Assembly: GCA_013400115.1 (NCBI GenBank)
Contig: VXBP01004056.1
Coordinates: forward strand, 1 to 64,000
Direction of reading: 5' to 3'
Source of the DNA: Rhinopomastus cyanomelas
Lineage: Eukaryota > Chordata > Aves > Bucerotiformes > Rhinopomastidae
Length of the DNA: 64,000 nucleotides
A program made the translations under genes and the position numbers. The notes beneath the pieces are model-generated. The model saw only the letters and a program-made list of their open reading frames with translations, was not told the origin of the DNA and made no database searches. The stretch's first letter is position 1; every line of letters starts with the position of its first letter. Below are positions 21,517 to 34,442 of the stretch, piece after piece.

Positions 21517-21677
21517 AAAAGACCTCGAGCTTTCACTCCAAGACCCCTGCCCCCTCACCCCCAGGTAACCACTGTGCAAGCATGAGGAGGGGGGACATAT
21601 GGTAATGAGCTCCCTAGACTGATTGTAATATGGCCAGCCCTTTCTTGGCAATCCAATGCAGATGTATAACTGTACTC

Positions 21678-21755
21678 TATATAACCACAACTGTTACAGG
21701 TCTTGGTGTGCAAGTTAGGTGGAAAGATCTCCCTTGCACCTGGTGTCTGAATAAA
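21678..21755 (+). promoter_or_regulatory. LTR TATA box and poly(A) signal
   Basis: TATATAA at 21678-21684 and AATAAA at 21750-21755, about 65 bp apart, both in the plus direction and inside the right flank of the split LTR. The spacing suits a U3/R boundary between them. Confidence 0.45.
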
Positions 21756-21809
21756 CACATACCTGGTTTATTACTCTTTGTGGGTTATAAGGTTTGATTC
21801 CATAAGTCA

Positions 21810-23353
21810 CTGGCTTCATTTACCCAGACCCCCTCCAGCTGCAGCTTTAAATGTAGGAAAGCAAATTCCATCAGAGACATGCGGGTCTGTGGAGTAATGC
21901 ACAGAAAGGCTGAGACTCTGCACTGTGGCAAATCATGTCGGCCATTTATAATGCAACAGCCAGTGATCCATGGCAGCTGGGGGAGCTGGGGTGATGGGAT
22001 GTGTATTCCCTGCCTGGAAGGACTGACCTGGTGTCAGGCTGTGGTGGTACCACTGGCTCTTTTTCCTTCCACAGTCCTGTTTGTCCACTCCCTCACACTA
22101 TGCCACGGTGTGAGTGGCTAAACTGCCCTGGGGCACTGATCAACCAATCCTTTATTTTCATAGCTGGACCAGCCACAAGTACAGCCCCACAGGACTGTGC
22201 TGGCTTTCTGCAAAGGGGATGAAGAACAAGGCTGAAGCTGCACTTGTTGCATTAAGCATTGAAAACCCACAGGCTTAGCAAAGAGGCTGCAGAGATGGCC
22301 ACGAGCTGAAACCAACTGCCCCGTAGCCCTTCCTCAGCGACAGATGTGCTCAGTGCAATCATCTGCCATGAATGGACCATTTCTGCTGCGCTCATCAGAA
22401 ACCTGGGCCAGGATCTCAGCACGGCTGAGAGCTGGTTTGTGGAGCCAGGCAGCTCTGCTTGGGCTGCAGGTGGGCTGCAGGTGCACATGAAGAAGTGTCC
22501 ATTAGATGGCAAGCTCCTCTCTGCCATGGGACAGGCTTGGGCTCTGTGTCCCTGCCCATCTGCCTGGCTTAGGGCACATCTAGGGAAAGTGGGCTTGGCA
22601 GTACTGTGGCCTAGGTGTGGCACTGAAAAGCTATAATTCTTCCAAGTTTTGTGCAGCAGGAAACATTTAGACAGAAATGTAAAATCAGCACCCTTGAATG
22701 GAAGGGGCTGCCCCAGCTCTGAGCCAACATCTGTTCCAGGGGAGAGTATCTGTGCTCTAGGAGCAACTCCCCATCTGTTCAGTGGTTTTCTTGTTCAGCT
22801 TTGGTGCAAGGTTCAGCTGAGCTGCAATGGTGAGAGCAGCTGCTGTGCAGACCAGGCTCCCCCAGGTACTGTCAGCACTGCTCTGAAGGCCACCACAGCC
22901 ATCGATACCAGGAGCACTGCCATTCCCTCTTGCATGAGACGCCTTACACAGGCCATCTGACACTCTGACCAGTGGAGTTACCATGTCCAGACCACTCCAT
23001 GGCCAGGCCTGGCCCCAGCTGCCACTTTCCTGGGACACCCACACATTTCTACATCCATCTGCTCTGGGTCCTTGTCAGGAATAAAGCTCAGAGTGCTCTG
23101 CAATGCTAACCAGGAATCCCTCCTGTTAGCTCAGCCTCATGGCTGGCTACAAGCCCTGGAGAATGTGATGGCCCCCAGCACTGGAGCACACAGAACACGG
23201 ATGTTTCCCTATTGCTTTCCAGGCATAGCAGCCCCACCTTGATGTCTTCTCTGCTGTACCCCAAAAGCCAAGGGCATGCTCTGGCAGCCCACAGAAAAGT
23301 GAAACAGAACCTCTAGGGACAGCCATCTCCTCCCCACCTTCACCAGCACTGAC
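21810..23353. other. unique sequence, no gene recognised
   Basis: GC-moderate. Open frames reach 123 codons (minus, 22252-22623) without domains. No repeat recognised. Confidence 0.45.
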
Positions 23354-23656
23354 ACAGAATCATAGAATCACAGAATCATCATGGCTGGAAAGGACCTCCA
23401 GGGTCATCGAGTCCAACCTTTTCTCCTAGTGTCTAACCACTAGACCATATCCCCAAGTGCCACATCCACTCCTTCCTTAAACACCTCCAGGGTTGGTGAC
23501 ATCACCACCTCCCTGGGTAATCCATCCCAGTACCTAACCACCCTCTCAGTAAAGAATTTCTTTCTAACATCCAATCTAAACCTCCCCTGATGCAACTTGA
23601 GGCCATTTCCCCTCATCCTATCATCACTAATTGGAGAGAAGAGACCAACACCCCCC
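23354..23656 (-). mobile_element. CR1 LINE 3' fragment (same subfamily as 28.6 kb)
   Basis: In reverse: tail 'cacagaatcatagaatcaca', 'ggctggaaaggacctccagg', 'gtctaaccactagaccatat', 'gtaaagaatttctttctaac', 'tcatcactaattggagagaa'. It is close to the 28.6-kb copy at most positions but shorter. Confidence 0.9.
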
Positions 23657-26600
23657 AGGAAAAGCCACTCAGCACATTTTCCTCTGCATCTGGCAGAGAG
23701 AGCCCTGCACCTTGGTGAGCAGGTGCACAAGAGAAAGGGGCTATGCAATTGCTGTGCCTTTTCCATCAGGGAAAGCTCACTGAAAGTCATATCTCCTCTG
23801 TCCATCCTCCCCCCAAATCTTTCCCTGAAGGGATGTTGGAAGGGACATCCATGAATGAGAGTCCCCCAGTGCCCTCCAACAGCAAGTGTACCAAAGCCCC
23901 CAGTTCACCATCCCAGCTGAGAAGAACTTTGCACAGACTGAGCTGGTGGGTGCCAGGAGAGCCTGGAGCACTGTGTGGCAGCAGGGTCACAGGAAAGAGT
24001 CTTCCTGGAATCAGTGGCCAGAGAAAAGTGATTGTGCTGTAGATCAGTGTTTCTGGGACATGTGCTCTTGGATCCCCTCACTTTGCTGTGCAGGGTAACC
24101 CCAGGGACCTGCACTGAACTGCACCACTGTTTGCCTTGCACACTCTGGGAAGAAGATGATGCTCTAAGAGTAGCTGGGCTCACAGCTTACCGCCGCAGCC
24201 ACAGACTGTGTGACTTCTAGCTCTTCTTGCTTAAAAAGTCACAGAGTTTTCTACCAGTTTAATATTTTGTTCAGGCTTATTTGCTCTGAAAGGCTACGAC
24301 AGTGCCTCGCTGTGATTTGGGAATCTGTCACCACACACAGCCAGTGAGGTTCACTCACTATTTTCACGACAGTCTGCTCTTTCCTTTCTGCTGTTCTCAG
24401 GTTTGCCGGCAGCCCGATAGCTGCCAGTGTGTCCCCTCAGAGAGACTCACTCCCCACTGAGCACTGAGGCAGGAGATGGGGCTGCAGGAGAAGGCAAGAG
24501 CTGGAGGAACCTCTCTTTGCAAAGTATCTCTTGGCAAAGCAGCACACGGATCAGAAAGTCAGGTTTCAATGTTCAGCAGCTCTGCTGTGTGCAGGAAACC
24601 CACATGAGGTGGGGAAACCTTTCAGGGAGAAAGACGTGCTCTTGGGCCCCACACTCGGAGAGAAGGAGGAGAGTGATGGGTGTGGTGGTATCTGAACCCC
24701 TCATGTATTCAGATCACTCAGGTCTCAAGTCCTGCCAGCAGGAAGCACCAGCTTCCCACTGGGGGAAACAGCCCACAACCACAGCAAAGGGGCCTTCTGC
24801 CTTTCCACAGAGTTTTGCCTGTTCTTAGGGAATTGGGGATAGCTTCTGAATTCTGGACTGAAGTTGCTAGTATGCAGAGTTTGGTGGCAAATATGGATTT
24901 TTAAAATTTAATAAATTGTTACTATTTATTAATGTCAACAGACCCCAAGCATTTATACATACATATATATATATATGTCCTAACTCTTAGCTTCACAATG
25001 CTGGGATTTACCTGGGTTTGGGTAAAAATAATAAAAATTTATATTTTCCCCTTGTAATGCTAATGAATGTCTCTGGTGCAGTGAAGAGGGAGCAGATACA
25101 AGATCAAACAGATCTGATCTGATCACAGATATATTTGGAATTGAGGAGAAGGTCCTGAAGAAGCCCTCCAGTGAGGTTTTGAAATCCACCAAATATGAGG
25201 AAAAGAGACATGAAAAATGATGCCTTTGAAGGAGGAGATGGCAGAAAGGTAAGAGACTTCACCTATGGCAGCAGCAGGTACAGGGTACACATTGGCACCA
25301 GAGACAGGATGAGCACAGACCCTTGGGCGAGACTTGGGATTTTCCTCTCTCTTCTCTCCTGGACATTCTGCATTCTGCAAGTGCAGCAATGGAGTGTGAT
25401 TCATTAGGTCCTGACCAGAATGCAAAGGCTGGCTCTGGCAGTAGGGATAGCAGGTGATGGAAGTGCCATCATTTCATAGAGAAGCTCCTGGTGATGCTGT
25501 AGTGGAGTGGTGCTGGGGCTGTGATACCACACTGCTGCCCCGGAGCACCAGGCAGCTTGGTGAGGCGCCACAGCCATGCGTTTCAGACACGGTAACGTGG
25601 TGGGAACTGGTCAACAGTGAATGAACATGACATCTTACGAAGAATTTCACATTGTCCAAAAGCCACTGCTTTAAACCTTTAACACCTGCCATCACTGAAA
25701 CGCAGCTGCTCTGGGGTGGAATGCTGCAGCCCGCTCAACAATTCATGATGAGGCTGAAAATGGATGAGTGGGTTTAGAGTAACTGTGAGGCAAATTTACT
25801 CCGGGACACAACTGCTGAGGTGTGGCAACACCTCAGGTTTCTAGGAGATGGGAACATGACGTGGGCTGAGAACAGTGTTGGCAATCACATTTGCTCTGAG
25901 TGATGCTTGAGACAGTTTCTCATGCGTGAGCACACCCTGGGTGTGTAAGGAGGTCTAGAAGGTTTCATCTCATCTTTTTCTTTTCCCTTCCCCTTGCTTT
26001 GATATCTCTTCCAGTCTTAGCTCCCTTCTCCAGTATAACATGGATTTCAGTCAATAGGGAGAGAGGCAGAGAACCCAGGCTGAAGGCTAATGAGCACCGT
26101 ATGGGCTGAGATGTGATCTGGGCCATGGCAGTAGCTGCCAGGACTCACCTTTTCCTCTCCATCATCTCCCCACCCCTGTGCAGTGAGAAGCAGAGAGAGA
26201 GCAGGGCAGATCATGGTACAGAACTACTACAACGTTTCGGGAAAACCCTCCTTTTCAGGGGAGGGCAGGGCTGGCTGGGCTGAACAGTGACGAGTTGAGC
26301 AGAGAGAGCTGATGGGCCTAAGAGAGGATGCAAAGGCTGGAATCCCTGATGTTCATGGGTGTGAGAGGGGCTCAGGCTGAGGCTTCCAGCAGAGGTGACA
26401 ACCTAGAAGTACCAGCATTATGTTATAATTTTTCTCATAAAGGGTGTGTGATAGCTGCTTCAAGAGAGAACTTCTCTGGGGAAAGCGGTTTATGGACTAA
26501 GATTCAGCACGCTGGGTCGGTAGGAGAAGGGCTCGTGGAAAGCTAGAAGCAGGTGCTCCTTCTTGGACAGAGCTCTGTGGTGCTCAGCTCATCTGAGCCA

Positions 26601-26756
26601 GTGACCCTCCAGCAGTCTGGGAAAGCTCTACTGCAGCAGAACCAGTTCTTGAGGCTGCTGTAAATGGCATGAGTCTATCCTAAAGCAACACGCAACCCAT
26701 GAACGCAGCATTATGCCAGGTCAGGAGCTACAGAGAAGTCCAAACTGCAAATCCTG
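23657..26756. other. unique sequence, no gene recognised; small TA microsatellite
   Basis: Longest open frame about 133 codons (plus, 24427-24828), no domains. A short (TA)n tract at about 24957-24976 sits in an AT-rich patch. No exon or RNA gene recognised. Confidence 0.45.
24957..24977. repeat. (TA)n microsatellite
   Basis: ATACATACA leading into TATATATATATATG. It is short and possibly polymorphic. Confidence 0.8.
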
Positions 26757-26988
26757 TGCCAGGGAAGGGTTAGGTTGGATGTTAGGAAGCCCTTCCTCAT
26801 GGAAAAGGTGATCTAAACTTGTAATGCTCTCTGCTCAGGGCAGTGGTGGGGTCCCCATCCTTAGAGGTGTTTAAGGACAGACATACTGTAGCCCTTAGTG
26901 CCCTGGTCTGGCTGATGGGGTGATGCTAGATCCTGGGCTGGGCTGGACTAGCTCAGAGACTTTTCCAGCCTCAATCATTCTGTGATTC
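26757..26988 (+). mobile_element. CR1 LINE 3' end (subfamily of 1.3, 35, 42.6, 50.6 kb)
   Basis: From 'tgccagggaagggttaggtt' through 'ccctcctcatgg'-like and 'cagggcagtggtggggtccc' to 'cctcaatcattctgtgattc'. 5' truncated, moderately diverged. Confidence 0.88.
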
Positions 26989-27710
26989 ACCATTCAGCCC
27001 AGAGCTCTGCCCAGCAGAAAGCCAGGACAGAGGGCTGTTAAGCCAGAAAGCCCTGGGATTTGTTCCCCCTGCACTGCCATGGGTGGCTGCCTAAGCCCTT
27101 TCTGTGTCCCAGGTCAAGGCTTCCAGGAGCAACTGTTCTTATTGCCTGAGGCTGGGCAGGGAACACCAGTCTTTGAAACATGAGAGGTTGTTAAAAATTG
27201 TCTGATATTGCGTCATAAGGGAAGAAGAGTTATCTACTGACAGGACCCTCAATACAGGACTGCAGCAAGGAGATAGGAACCAGGACAATGGCTAAAAGCA
27301 AGTTCTCCCCAGCTCCCAGTCCTGCCCAGCAGGCTGTCAAGGCTGATCCTACTCTGCAGCAGGAAATCAGGGAACTAGAGCCTGAGTGATTCTGGACTGA
27401 CTCCAAATCTTCTTACAATGCCAGTGGGTCACAGGAGCTGTGGCTCCCTTTTCAGGGGTCTTTTTGCCCAGTTTCTCTCCATCTGGTGAGATCAAGGCCC
27501 CAGCTAGCCTCATGCCTGTGTGGCCTGGTTGGCCCTTGGCTGTGTACCATGGGGACAGCTAAACAGTGGAGGGAGAATGACCTGGCAAGGGTCTGTGGTA
27601 ATTCCTGCAACCCCACATCTTCCCTTCTCCACACAACTTTGAGTTCTGCTGTCCCTTGGCTCCTGGCACTCCTGGCACTCCATACTTCCATGTATGGAGT
27701 TAGATGTTAT
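26989..27710. other. unique sequence, nothing recognised
   Basis: No open frame above about 110 codons, and that one runs into the next CR1. No repeat seen. Confidence 0.5.
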
Positions 27711-27920
27711 CACAGAATCATAGAGTCATTATGGCTGGAAAGGACATCCAAGATCATTAGCTTCAGCTGTCATCCCAACATCTTTCTAACCCCTAGAGCA
27801 TGGCCTCAAGTGCTCTAGCTACTTGGTTTTTAAACACCTCCAGAGATTGTGACTCCTCCAGCTCCCTGGGCAGCCTGTTCCAGTGCCCAGCCACTTTCTC
27901 AGTAAAGAACTTCTTCCCTT
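27711..27920 (-). mobile_element. CR1 LINE 3' fragment
   Basis: In reverse: 'cacagaatcatagagtcatt', 'ggctggaaaggacatccaag', 'catggcctcaagtgct', 'cctgggcagcctgttccagt', 'gtaaagaacttcttccctt'. Related to the 23.4 and 28.6 kb copies. Confidence 0.85.
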
Positions 27921-28621
27921 ATCATGTGTTTCCTCTTCTTCTGCATGAGAGACATAGATCAGCCTGAGGGATCAGCCTAAGGGGCGAGACACTTCCGTGT
28001 GCTTCCTATGGGCTTCCTAGGAATGGCCACCATCCAGAGCCATCAGCTGTCCCTCTGCTGGAGATAGAAACTTTGTCTTCCCTCAGGGCCAGGGATGAGG
28101 TACCCCTGCTGCTCTTCCGTGATGTCCTCCCAATAGTTGCTGCTCTGTGCTGATGGACCTGAGGACTCTGCAGCTGCCGTGGCCCATCTGCCATCACAGA
28201 GATGCCAGCAAGTAGAATAATGGATTCTGGGGAGCAGAGAGGCTCTGATTTGAAGGGAATACTAAGGCAGCCACTCCACTGAGAACCTGCTTTGGTCTGG
28301 AGCCTCTGAAGATGAGAATTTTCTTCTGTGAAGGGATCCTGAAACAACACGCAGTTGCTAACAGAGCTGACTGTCCCTGTCTTTGTGAACTGGGGCTCAC
28401 TGAGTGTTTGGAAGACAGAACAGCTGGTTCTGAGGCTGCTTGTGGAATTGAGGCAAAGGCAGCTCTGTCCCAGCAGTGGAGATGGAGACACTAAGGACTA
28501 TTTCAGAGCTTGCCATGTGGTAACAAAGCAGCCCTGCATCTAACTATGCATGGCATTTCATGGGGCTCAGAAGAACCCCTCTGCATCAAGCTAAACCCAC
28601 AGGCTTACAGGAGGCTTCACC
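27921..28621. other. unique sequence, no gene recognised
   Basis: A 161-codon open frame on the minus strand (28006-28491) is serine-rich and has no domain; probably chance. Nothing else seen. Confidence 0.45.
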
Positions 28622-29064
28622 ACAGAATCATAGAATCATCATAGCTGGAAAGGACCTCCAGGGTCATCGAGTCCAGCCTTTTCTCCTAGTATCTAACCGC
28701 TAGACCATATCCTCAAGCGCCGCATCCACCTGTTCCTTAAACACCTCCAGGGTTGGTGATATCACCACCTCCCTGGGTAATCCATTCCAGCACCTAACCA
28801 CCCTCTCAGTAAAGAATTTCTTTCTAACATCCAGTCTAAACCTTCCCTGATGCAACTTGAGGCCATTTCTCCTATTTCTATCATCACTAATTGGAGAGAA
28901 GAAACCACCACCAGCCTTGCTACAACCTCCTTTAAGGTAGTTGTAGAGGGCAATAAGGTCCCCTCTCAGTCTTCTCTTCTCCAGACTAAACAACCCCAGC
29001 TCCCTCAGCCTCTCCTCACAGGGCATGTCCTCCAGCCCCTTCACCCACTTGGTTGCCCTTCTCC
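28622..29064 (-). mobile_element. CR1 LINE 3' part (same subfamily as 23.4 kb)
   Basis: In reverse from 'cacagaatcatagaatcatc' to 'ccccttcacccacttggttg'. It carries a minus-strand frame of 114 codons (28700-29044) covering the ORF2 C-terminus: EERLRELGLFSLEKRRLRGD, then the 3' UTR-proximal part. The ordering matches the longer CR1 copies. Confidence 0.92.
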
Positions 29065-31361
29065 ATGGATGGAGTTTTCATGCCTGGCCATCTTCCCAAG
29101 TAGGCCGTGGTCCATTACAGCTCATAGCACTGCTGCAGCACAGTCCCACATCCCTTAATGCACAGAGGAGCATCTGTGAGCACTTGTCCTGTGTTTTGAG
29201 CTTCCTGCTGTCTATGCAGAACCTTGCCCTTCTGCCAGCAGCCCTGCACAGCACCCTCCACACATCCCCTCATCGAAGGGACAAGACAGCTGTGAGAAAT
29301 TCTGTACAAAGCAGAGTGTGGTGTGTGGCTGAATATGGGACCCACTGCCAGGGTCCAGCAGCCCCTGCATGAGTTAGGATGGCTTCTGCTTCCTATTATG
29401 TGCTGTTGCTTTCAGCAGATCTGGGCTGGAGAAGCAAGTCCCTGATGGGTCTGTGTTTAGGAGTCCCATGGCAATTCCCATCTGTCAGCCAGAGCCTTGT
29501 CCTGCTTCTGCCTGTCTCTTTGCAGTCACTGAGGAGTTAAAAGCCCTTTCTGTGCTTTGCACACTGCAGCATGGAGCACTGCCTCTCCTGGCTGCCCGGG
29601 CTGAGTGGGTTCTGCTCACAAACAACGCCCCCAGAGCCCCTCCTCCTGCTCTGGGGATGGAGGAAGGACAATTTATGCAGAGCACAGATACATCAATATT
29701 TCAAAACTCCTAATGTAGTCTCTCCATGAATTCTCGCTGCTGCTGTCCTGTGAATCCTTCTTGAATCATTAGCAGGGAGATCCGACCAGACTCTGCAGTG
29801 GTCAGGCTGCCAGCAGAGACCAGCAGTATCACTTGGTTTCCATCAGGAGGTCAATATTATTGCAAACTGCTAATGGTTAATAAAATCTTCACTTGCTCTG
29901 CACTGTGGGCTCCCTAGAGCTGCGTGATTAACATTGCCCCCTCCCTAGGTACCAGAATCCTTTCATGAGTGCAGCACTGTATCTGCAGCTGAGCTATCCC
30001 ACAGATACCTCTGTTCACATCAGTCCTTCAGTTCATACATGATGTTGTCCATGATATTCACATCCTGTCCACACAGCACGTACAAGGCTGCTGCCTTTGA
30101 GGCACCTATCCTGCACTCAACTGTGACCCATAGCTCTTGTCACCACCTGCTGCATATCTTTGGCTCTTGATGCTTCTCCAGACTTGTCCTGTTCTGATCA
30201 TCCATCTTCTTGCCTCCCTTTCACACTATTTCTAGACAAGATACCTCAGGACAGAGGGAAAAGAGTTCTTACAGCTCTGTCATTTATAGCTCAATTCCAA
30301 GTCTGCTCCTGCTTAGACGAAAGCAGACCGTGGTGTTTCCAGCCAGAGCATGGATGGTGGGTAACTTGTTCTGCAAATACCCGAGTCGAGGTACTTGAAC
30401 TGCTCTTCTGAGCATGGCCAAAGTTCACCTCCAGGATGCTGAAAGCAACCAAAACCTGCCCAGTGTGGACTGGGAGGTCCAGGGTGGACCTAACCACTGG
30501 GTATGAACAGGTGTGAATCCCCTTGTGCTCAAGGAATAGGTGGGCAGTTACACCTCCATCTCAGCCGTGCTGTGGGTTTTGTACAGCATTTTCACCTGCA
30601 TGTGCTATTTTCTAAGAACTACAAGGGCCAGCTGCACCCCTAGACTCTTTGGCCAAACAGCATCAGCACAGAGACTGATTCGTGAGACACAAAGGCACAA
30701 ACCCCAACCTCTGTGAACACAACTGAGCTGCAGCTCAGCCCTGAGTGCAGTCCTCTTCCTTCCTCCTTGCTCTTTTATTTACTGGGACCTCTTGAAGTGT
30801 GCTTTGAAAGTGATTGAACAGCCCCTGCTGAATTTCCCTGCAGCCTCAGAACCACTCTGGTGGGAAATGCAGAGATGATGCTGTGAGGGCAGCTCTCCAC
30901 CCAACCCAGGTAGGTTTGCAATCAGCACCAGTGATCAGGGCCTCTTTCCCTGAGGACAACAAGCCTCAGAGACATAATTTCATGCTCTTGCTGTCAGCTG
31001 CCTTGCACAATTTATCTTCTCATCACCACTTTAACAGCACTGCTAGTCACTGACTGATAGAGGAAAATAACCATTGAGATGGAGACGTTTGCTTTAGAAA
31101 TAAAGCTGTGAGCAATGTTACCTGGCAGCATTAGAGAGCTAGATGCAAAGTTTCTCTAGCCAGTGCCCAGAAGGGATTGGGAAGGTGGAGGACAACTGGT
31201 TCCCAGTGTTCAGTAAATTGCTGGTAATCAAGGCTGTTTCAGTCTGTCTTGTATAAAGCAACCACAAGGCTAGTGGCTGTATCACAGGAGCAAGAGAGAA
31301 AAGGGCTGATCTGAAATCAGCACTAAGCAGCACTTGTGTTTTCTAATGATTCTATGATTGT
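29065..31361. other. unique sequence, no gene recognised
   Basis: About 2.3 kb. Open frames up to about 86 codons, no domains. A 16-bp 'gattctatgattg' stretch near 31347 resembles a plus-strand CR1 tail but is too short to call. Confidence 0.45.
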
Positions 31362-31752
31362 CAGAGAACCATAGACTGGCCCGGGTTGGAAGGGATGTCC
31401 AAAGAGCATCCAGTCCAACACCCCTGCAGTGAGCAGGGACATCCTCACCTACATCAGGTTGTCCAGAGCCTTGTCCAGCATCACCTTGAATATATCCAGG
31501 GATAGGGCCTCAACTTCCCTGGGTAACCTCTTCCAGTGTTCAACCCCCCTCCTGCTAAAGAACTTCTTCCTAACAGCCCATTTCAATCTTCCCTTCTGTA
31601 ATGTGAAACCATTGCCCCTCCTCCTGTCACTCCAGGCCTTTGTAAACAGCTCCTCTGCAGCCTTCTTGTGGCCCCCTTCAGGGACCTGATGGTCCCCCTG
31701 GAGCCTTCTCTTCTCCAGGCTGAACAACCCCAGCTCCCTCAGCCTGTCCTGA
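31362..31752 (-). mobile_element. CR1 LINE 3' part (subfamily of 4.0 kb)
   Basis: In reverse: 'agagaaccatagactggccc', 'ggttggaagggatgtccaaa', 'cacccctgcagtgagcaggg', 'ctcctgctaaagaacttctt', 'tctccaggctgaacaacccc', 'tcagcctgtcct'. A minus-strand frame covers part of ORF2 (31449-31835, 128 codons in a mixed frame). Confidence 0.9.
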
Positions 31753-34187
31753 AAACTTTTGAATCTGGAGGCATTCTCTCTGCAGAAAAAGCCTGGTTTT
31801 CCCAGGGCACCAGACACTTGTATGGTAAATCTCACTTTGCTGTGAATTCAGCTTCCAACTAAAAGAGTTTTTAAAAACATGATGAACAGCTCAGTGCACA
31901 TTCAAGCCACTGGAACTGAAGAGGACAACTCTTTCCAGGTGTGGAAAGCAGGCCACCAGCTCACTGAGATGGTACTTCCCTCCAAGAGCACAACCTCTCT
32001 CAGCTCAGCTAACCCAAGCTGCTTGCAAGGGACAACACGTAAGAAAGCAGACTCCACCCTCTCTCTGAGCTTGTAAGCTGGAAGATGATGGGATATTTCA
32101 TGCTGAAATAAGGGTTCTCCACCTCATCCACTAAAAAAGCAGCACGCCTATGGCACAAGAGCTGAGCTGTCAACACATGACCAGTAGGCAGCTGCAACAG
32201 GAAGGCCTCAGGGCTGTGGGACCACCAAGATCCCTGTGGGGGCAGGGTTAAGAACAAGCCTTCACAGGCACTCACAGTTCAGAGGCAGCTGGGGGTTGGT
32301 GCTCAGTGGCAACTTGTGATACCTGAGCACTGGAGCTCCCTCTGCTCTGGCAGTGATGCTTTCCATCAGCACCCCTGCCACTGACCAGATCGATGTCCAG
32401 AACACAGCCACTCCTCAGTCAGGAGAGTCTGTGGTTTGTGCAAGTCAGGCAGGAGAACGGATCAGGAGCTACTTTTGTGTGATGTTAGTGCAAACAGCAA
32501 CCAGCCAACGCCAGGGCCCACTGTGCTAAGGACTGTGTGGTAGCAACCTTCCAGGCTAAGCAGGAGAGACAGCTGATGGGTAGTTTAGCATGTGAGCAGC
32601 CCAGAAAATGTTTCTGAATTCTGAGCCCAGCAGGTGCTTCACTAGGTCAATATATTGCCAGGCTGTGGCAGGGAGAGCTGGAGAAGCAGCTTGTGTCACG
32701 AGGGATGAGCTGTAATGCTGTCATGTCTCTGAAAAGGGCACTGTTTCAACCCCTCCAGCTTCCCTTTCTGTAGGAGGGAAAAAACCATAGTGAGTGCGAT
32801 ATAGACACATCAGCAAAGATGCTGCTGGCACAGGAGTTCCCCCACCTCTGCTCAGTCCCAGCTCCCTGAGCTTGTTTTGCTATATTTGCTTCCTCATGTT
32901 CCCCACACACTGGGGTGTTTCGCTCCCTGAAGTAAGACAGGAGCTGTCACAAATCATTACACAATCTGCATCTCCCTGCCTCCCTTGCAGGGCTGCTGGT
33001 ACTGCTTGTCCCTGCCCAGGAGGTCAGCCAGGCAGCCAAGTAAGATTTCCCTGTGCTGTGCTGCTCTACAGCTACTGAAGGTGGTGGGCGGTGTGAGGAG
33101 CCCAGGGTTGGTCACTGGAGTGGAAAAGGTTGGTGCAGTGAAAATTGTCACTCCCTCTCCAGCCACGACAATGGCTAAGGGCTGAACTGAACTACTCGCT
33201 GTCCCCGCTGGTTTCACACAGCTTGTCCAGTCCCTACATAGAAGCCTGCGAGAGAAGAGGAGCTTGCCGCCTTGACATGGTCTCAGGGATTGGAGGGATT
33301 GAGTATGAACTGGGCAAAGGTCTCCTCCATCCAGAGTGTCAGCAGTTCTCCTAAGCCCAGTTTCTCTCAGGTGTGTTATAGCTGCTGTCACCCCCTCTGA
33401 GAGGTGGCTGCACCCAGCACAGTGGGCATGCAATGTCCACATGCACTGCTCACTTCAGAGCAAGGGCAGAGCCTCCATGGCTGGGTTGGAAGGCAACTTC
33501 TGAGAGAGAAGGCTGTGTATAGCCAACCAAGTTGGACTGCTGCTCCTTGAGATGGAACCATGTCCGCTCTTCTTTTCAGCGACCACAGAAACAGTGTCTG
33601 CAGATCTCAGAGGCAGCTCCTGCTGAACTGGTGACCCAGTTCAGCATGGTGCCAAAGCACTGGTGCAGGCACTAGGTCTGAATCCTTGGCCAGCACCTCC
33701 AGCATGATCTTGCCCATTAACTCTGCATAAACAAACAATCACTTATAACGCCAGGGAAAATAATCTCACCCATAATCATTGATGAGAAATGTTTGCTTCT
33801 GGCTGGGTATTTATAGCTGACAAGAGGTAAATGTCACCCTTGCTGTCTGCATTGCATGGGAGATACTGTTTAATTAGCAATCACAGCTTCTGGGCTGCTG
33901 CTGTTCGGAATGGGAGAGGGGTGCTGCTGGACTTCATTTACCCTTCCTCCTTCTCCTGCTCTGGCTCAGGAGTGGGCTGTGGTCTTTCTTACCTGCAGTT
34001 GACCTCAGATCCCTGGAGCAAACAGGGCCTGCAGCTGTGATTTGAGCACTTTATGACTACTGTGCTCAGCCACAACCCTCCAGGTATGTGGTGGTGCCCT
34101 TCTCAGGAAATTTTGGCAAGGGAGTAGCAAAGGTAAGAGGGACAGTAAATCCATACTCACAGAAATGCCTCAACCTTCTGACATCTG
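31753..34187. other. unique sequence, no gene recognised; possible conserved noncoding stretch
   Basis: A 161-codon minus-strand frame (32957-33442) has no domain. At 33720-33890 an AT-rich block with TTTAATTAGCAATCA-like motifs resembles conserved noncoding DNA; this is an impression only. Confidence 0.4.
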
Positions 34188-34442
34188 GGTTGTAAGCTAG
34201 AACATCGAAGGTTTCACATCAGTATGAGAAGGAACTTCTTCACAGTGAGAGTGACAGAGCACTGGAACAGGCTGCCCAGGGAGGTTGTGGAGTCTCCTTC
34301 TCTGGAGACATTTAAGACCTGCCTAGATGTGTTTCTCTGTGACCTGGTCTAGGAGATCCTGCTGTGTCAGGGGGGTTGGACTAGATGATCTTTCAAGGTC
34401 ATCTAGAAATACCTAAAGATTCTGTGATTCTGTGATTCTGTG
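34188..34442 (+). mobile_element. CR1 LINE 3' end, young subfamily
   Basis: From 'ggttgtaagctagaacatcg' through 'gcccagggaggttgtggagt' and 'ggttggactagatgatcttt' to three GATTCTGT tail units. 5' truncated. Confidence 0.9.

Larger units (their letters stand above)
20832..21809 (+). mobile_element. solo LTR of an endogenous retrovirus, split by a CR1
   Basis: Two flanks (20832-21060 and 21517-21809, about 520 bp together) surround a CR1. The outer ends are TG and CA. The four bases CTGG occur just before the TG (20828-20831) and just after the CA (21810-21813), consistent with a 4-bp target duplication. The right flank has TATATAA at 21678-21684 and AATAAA at 21750-21755, a plausible promoter and poly(A) signal for a plus-strand LTR. 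No internal retroviral genes are seen, so it is a solo LTR formed by recombination. The family is not recognised; a 4-bp duplication would fit a class I element, but 4 bp can match by chance. Confidence 0.55.

Noticed and set aside
32957..33442. 161-codon minus-strand frame
   Set aside because: No domain; composition like non-coding DNA.
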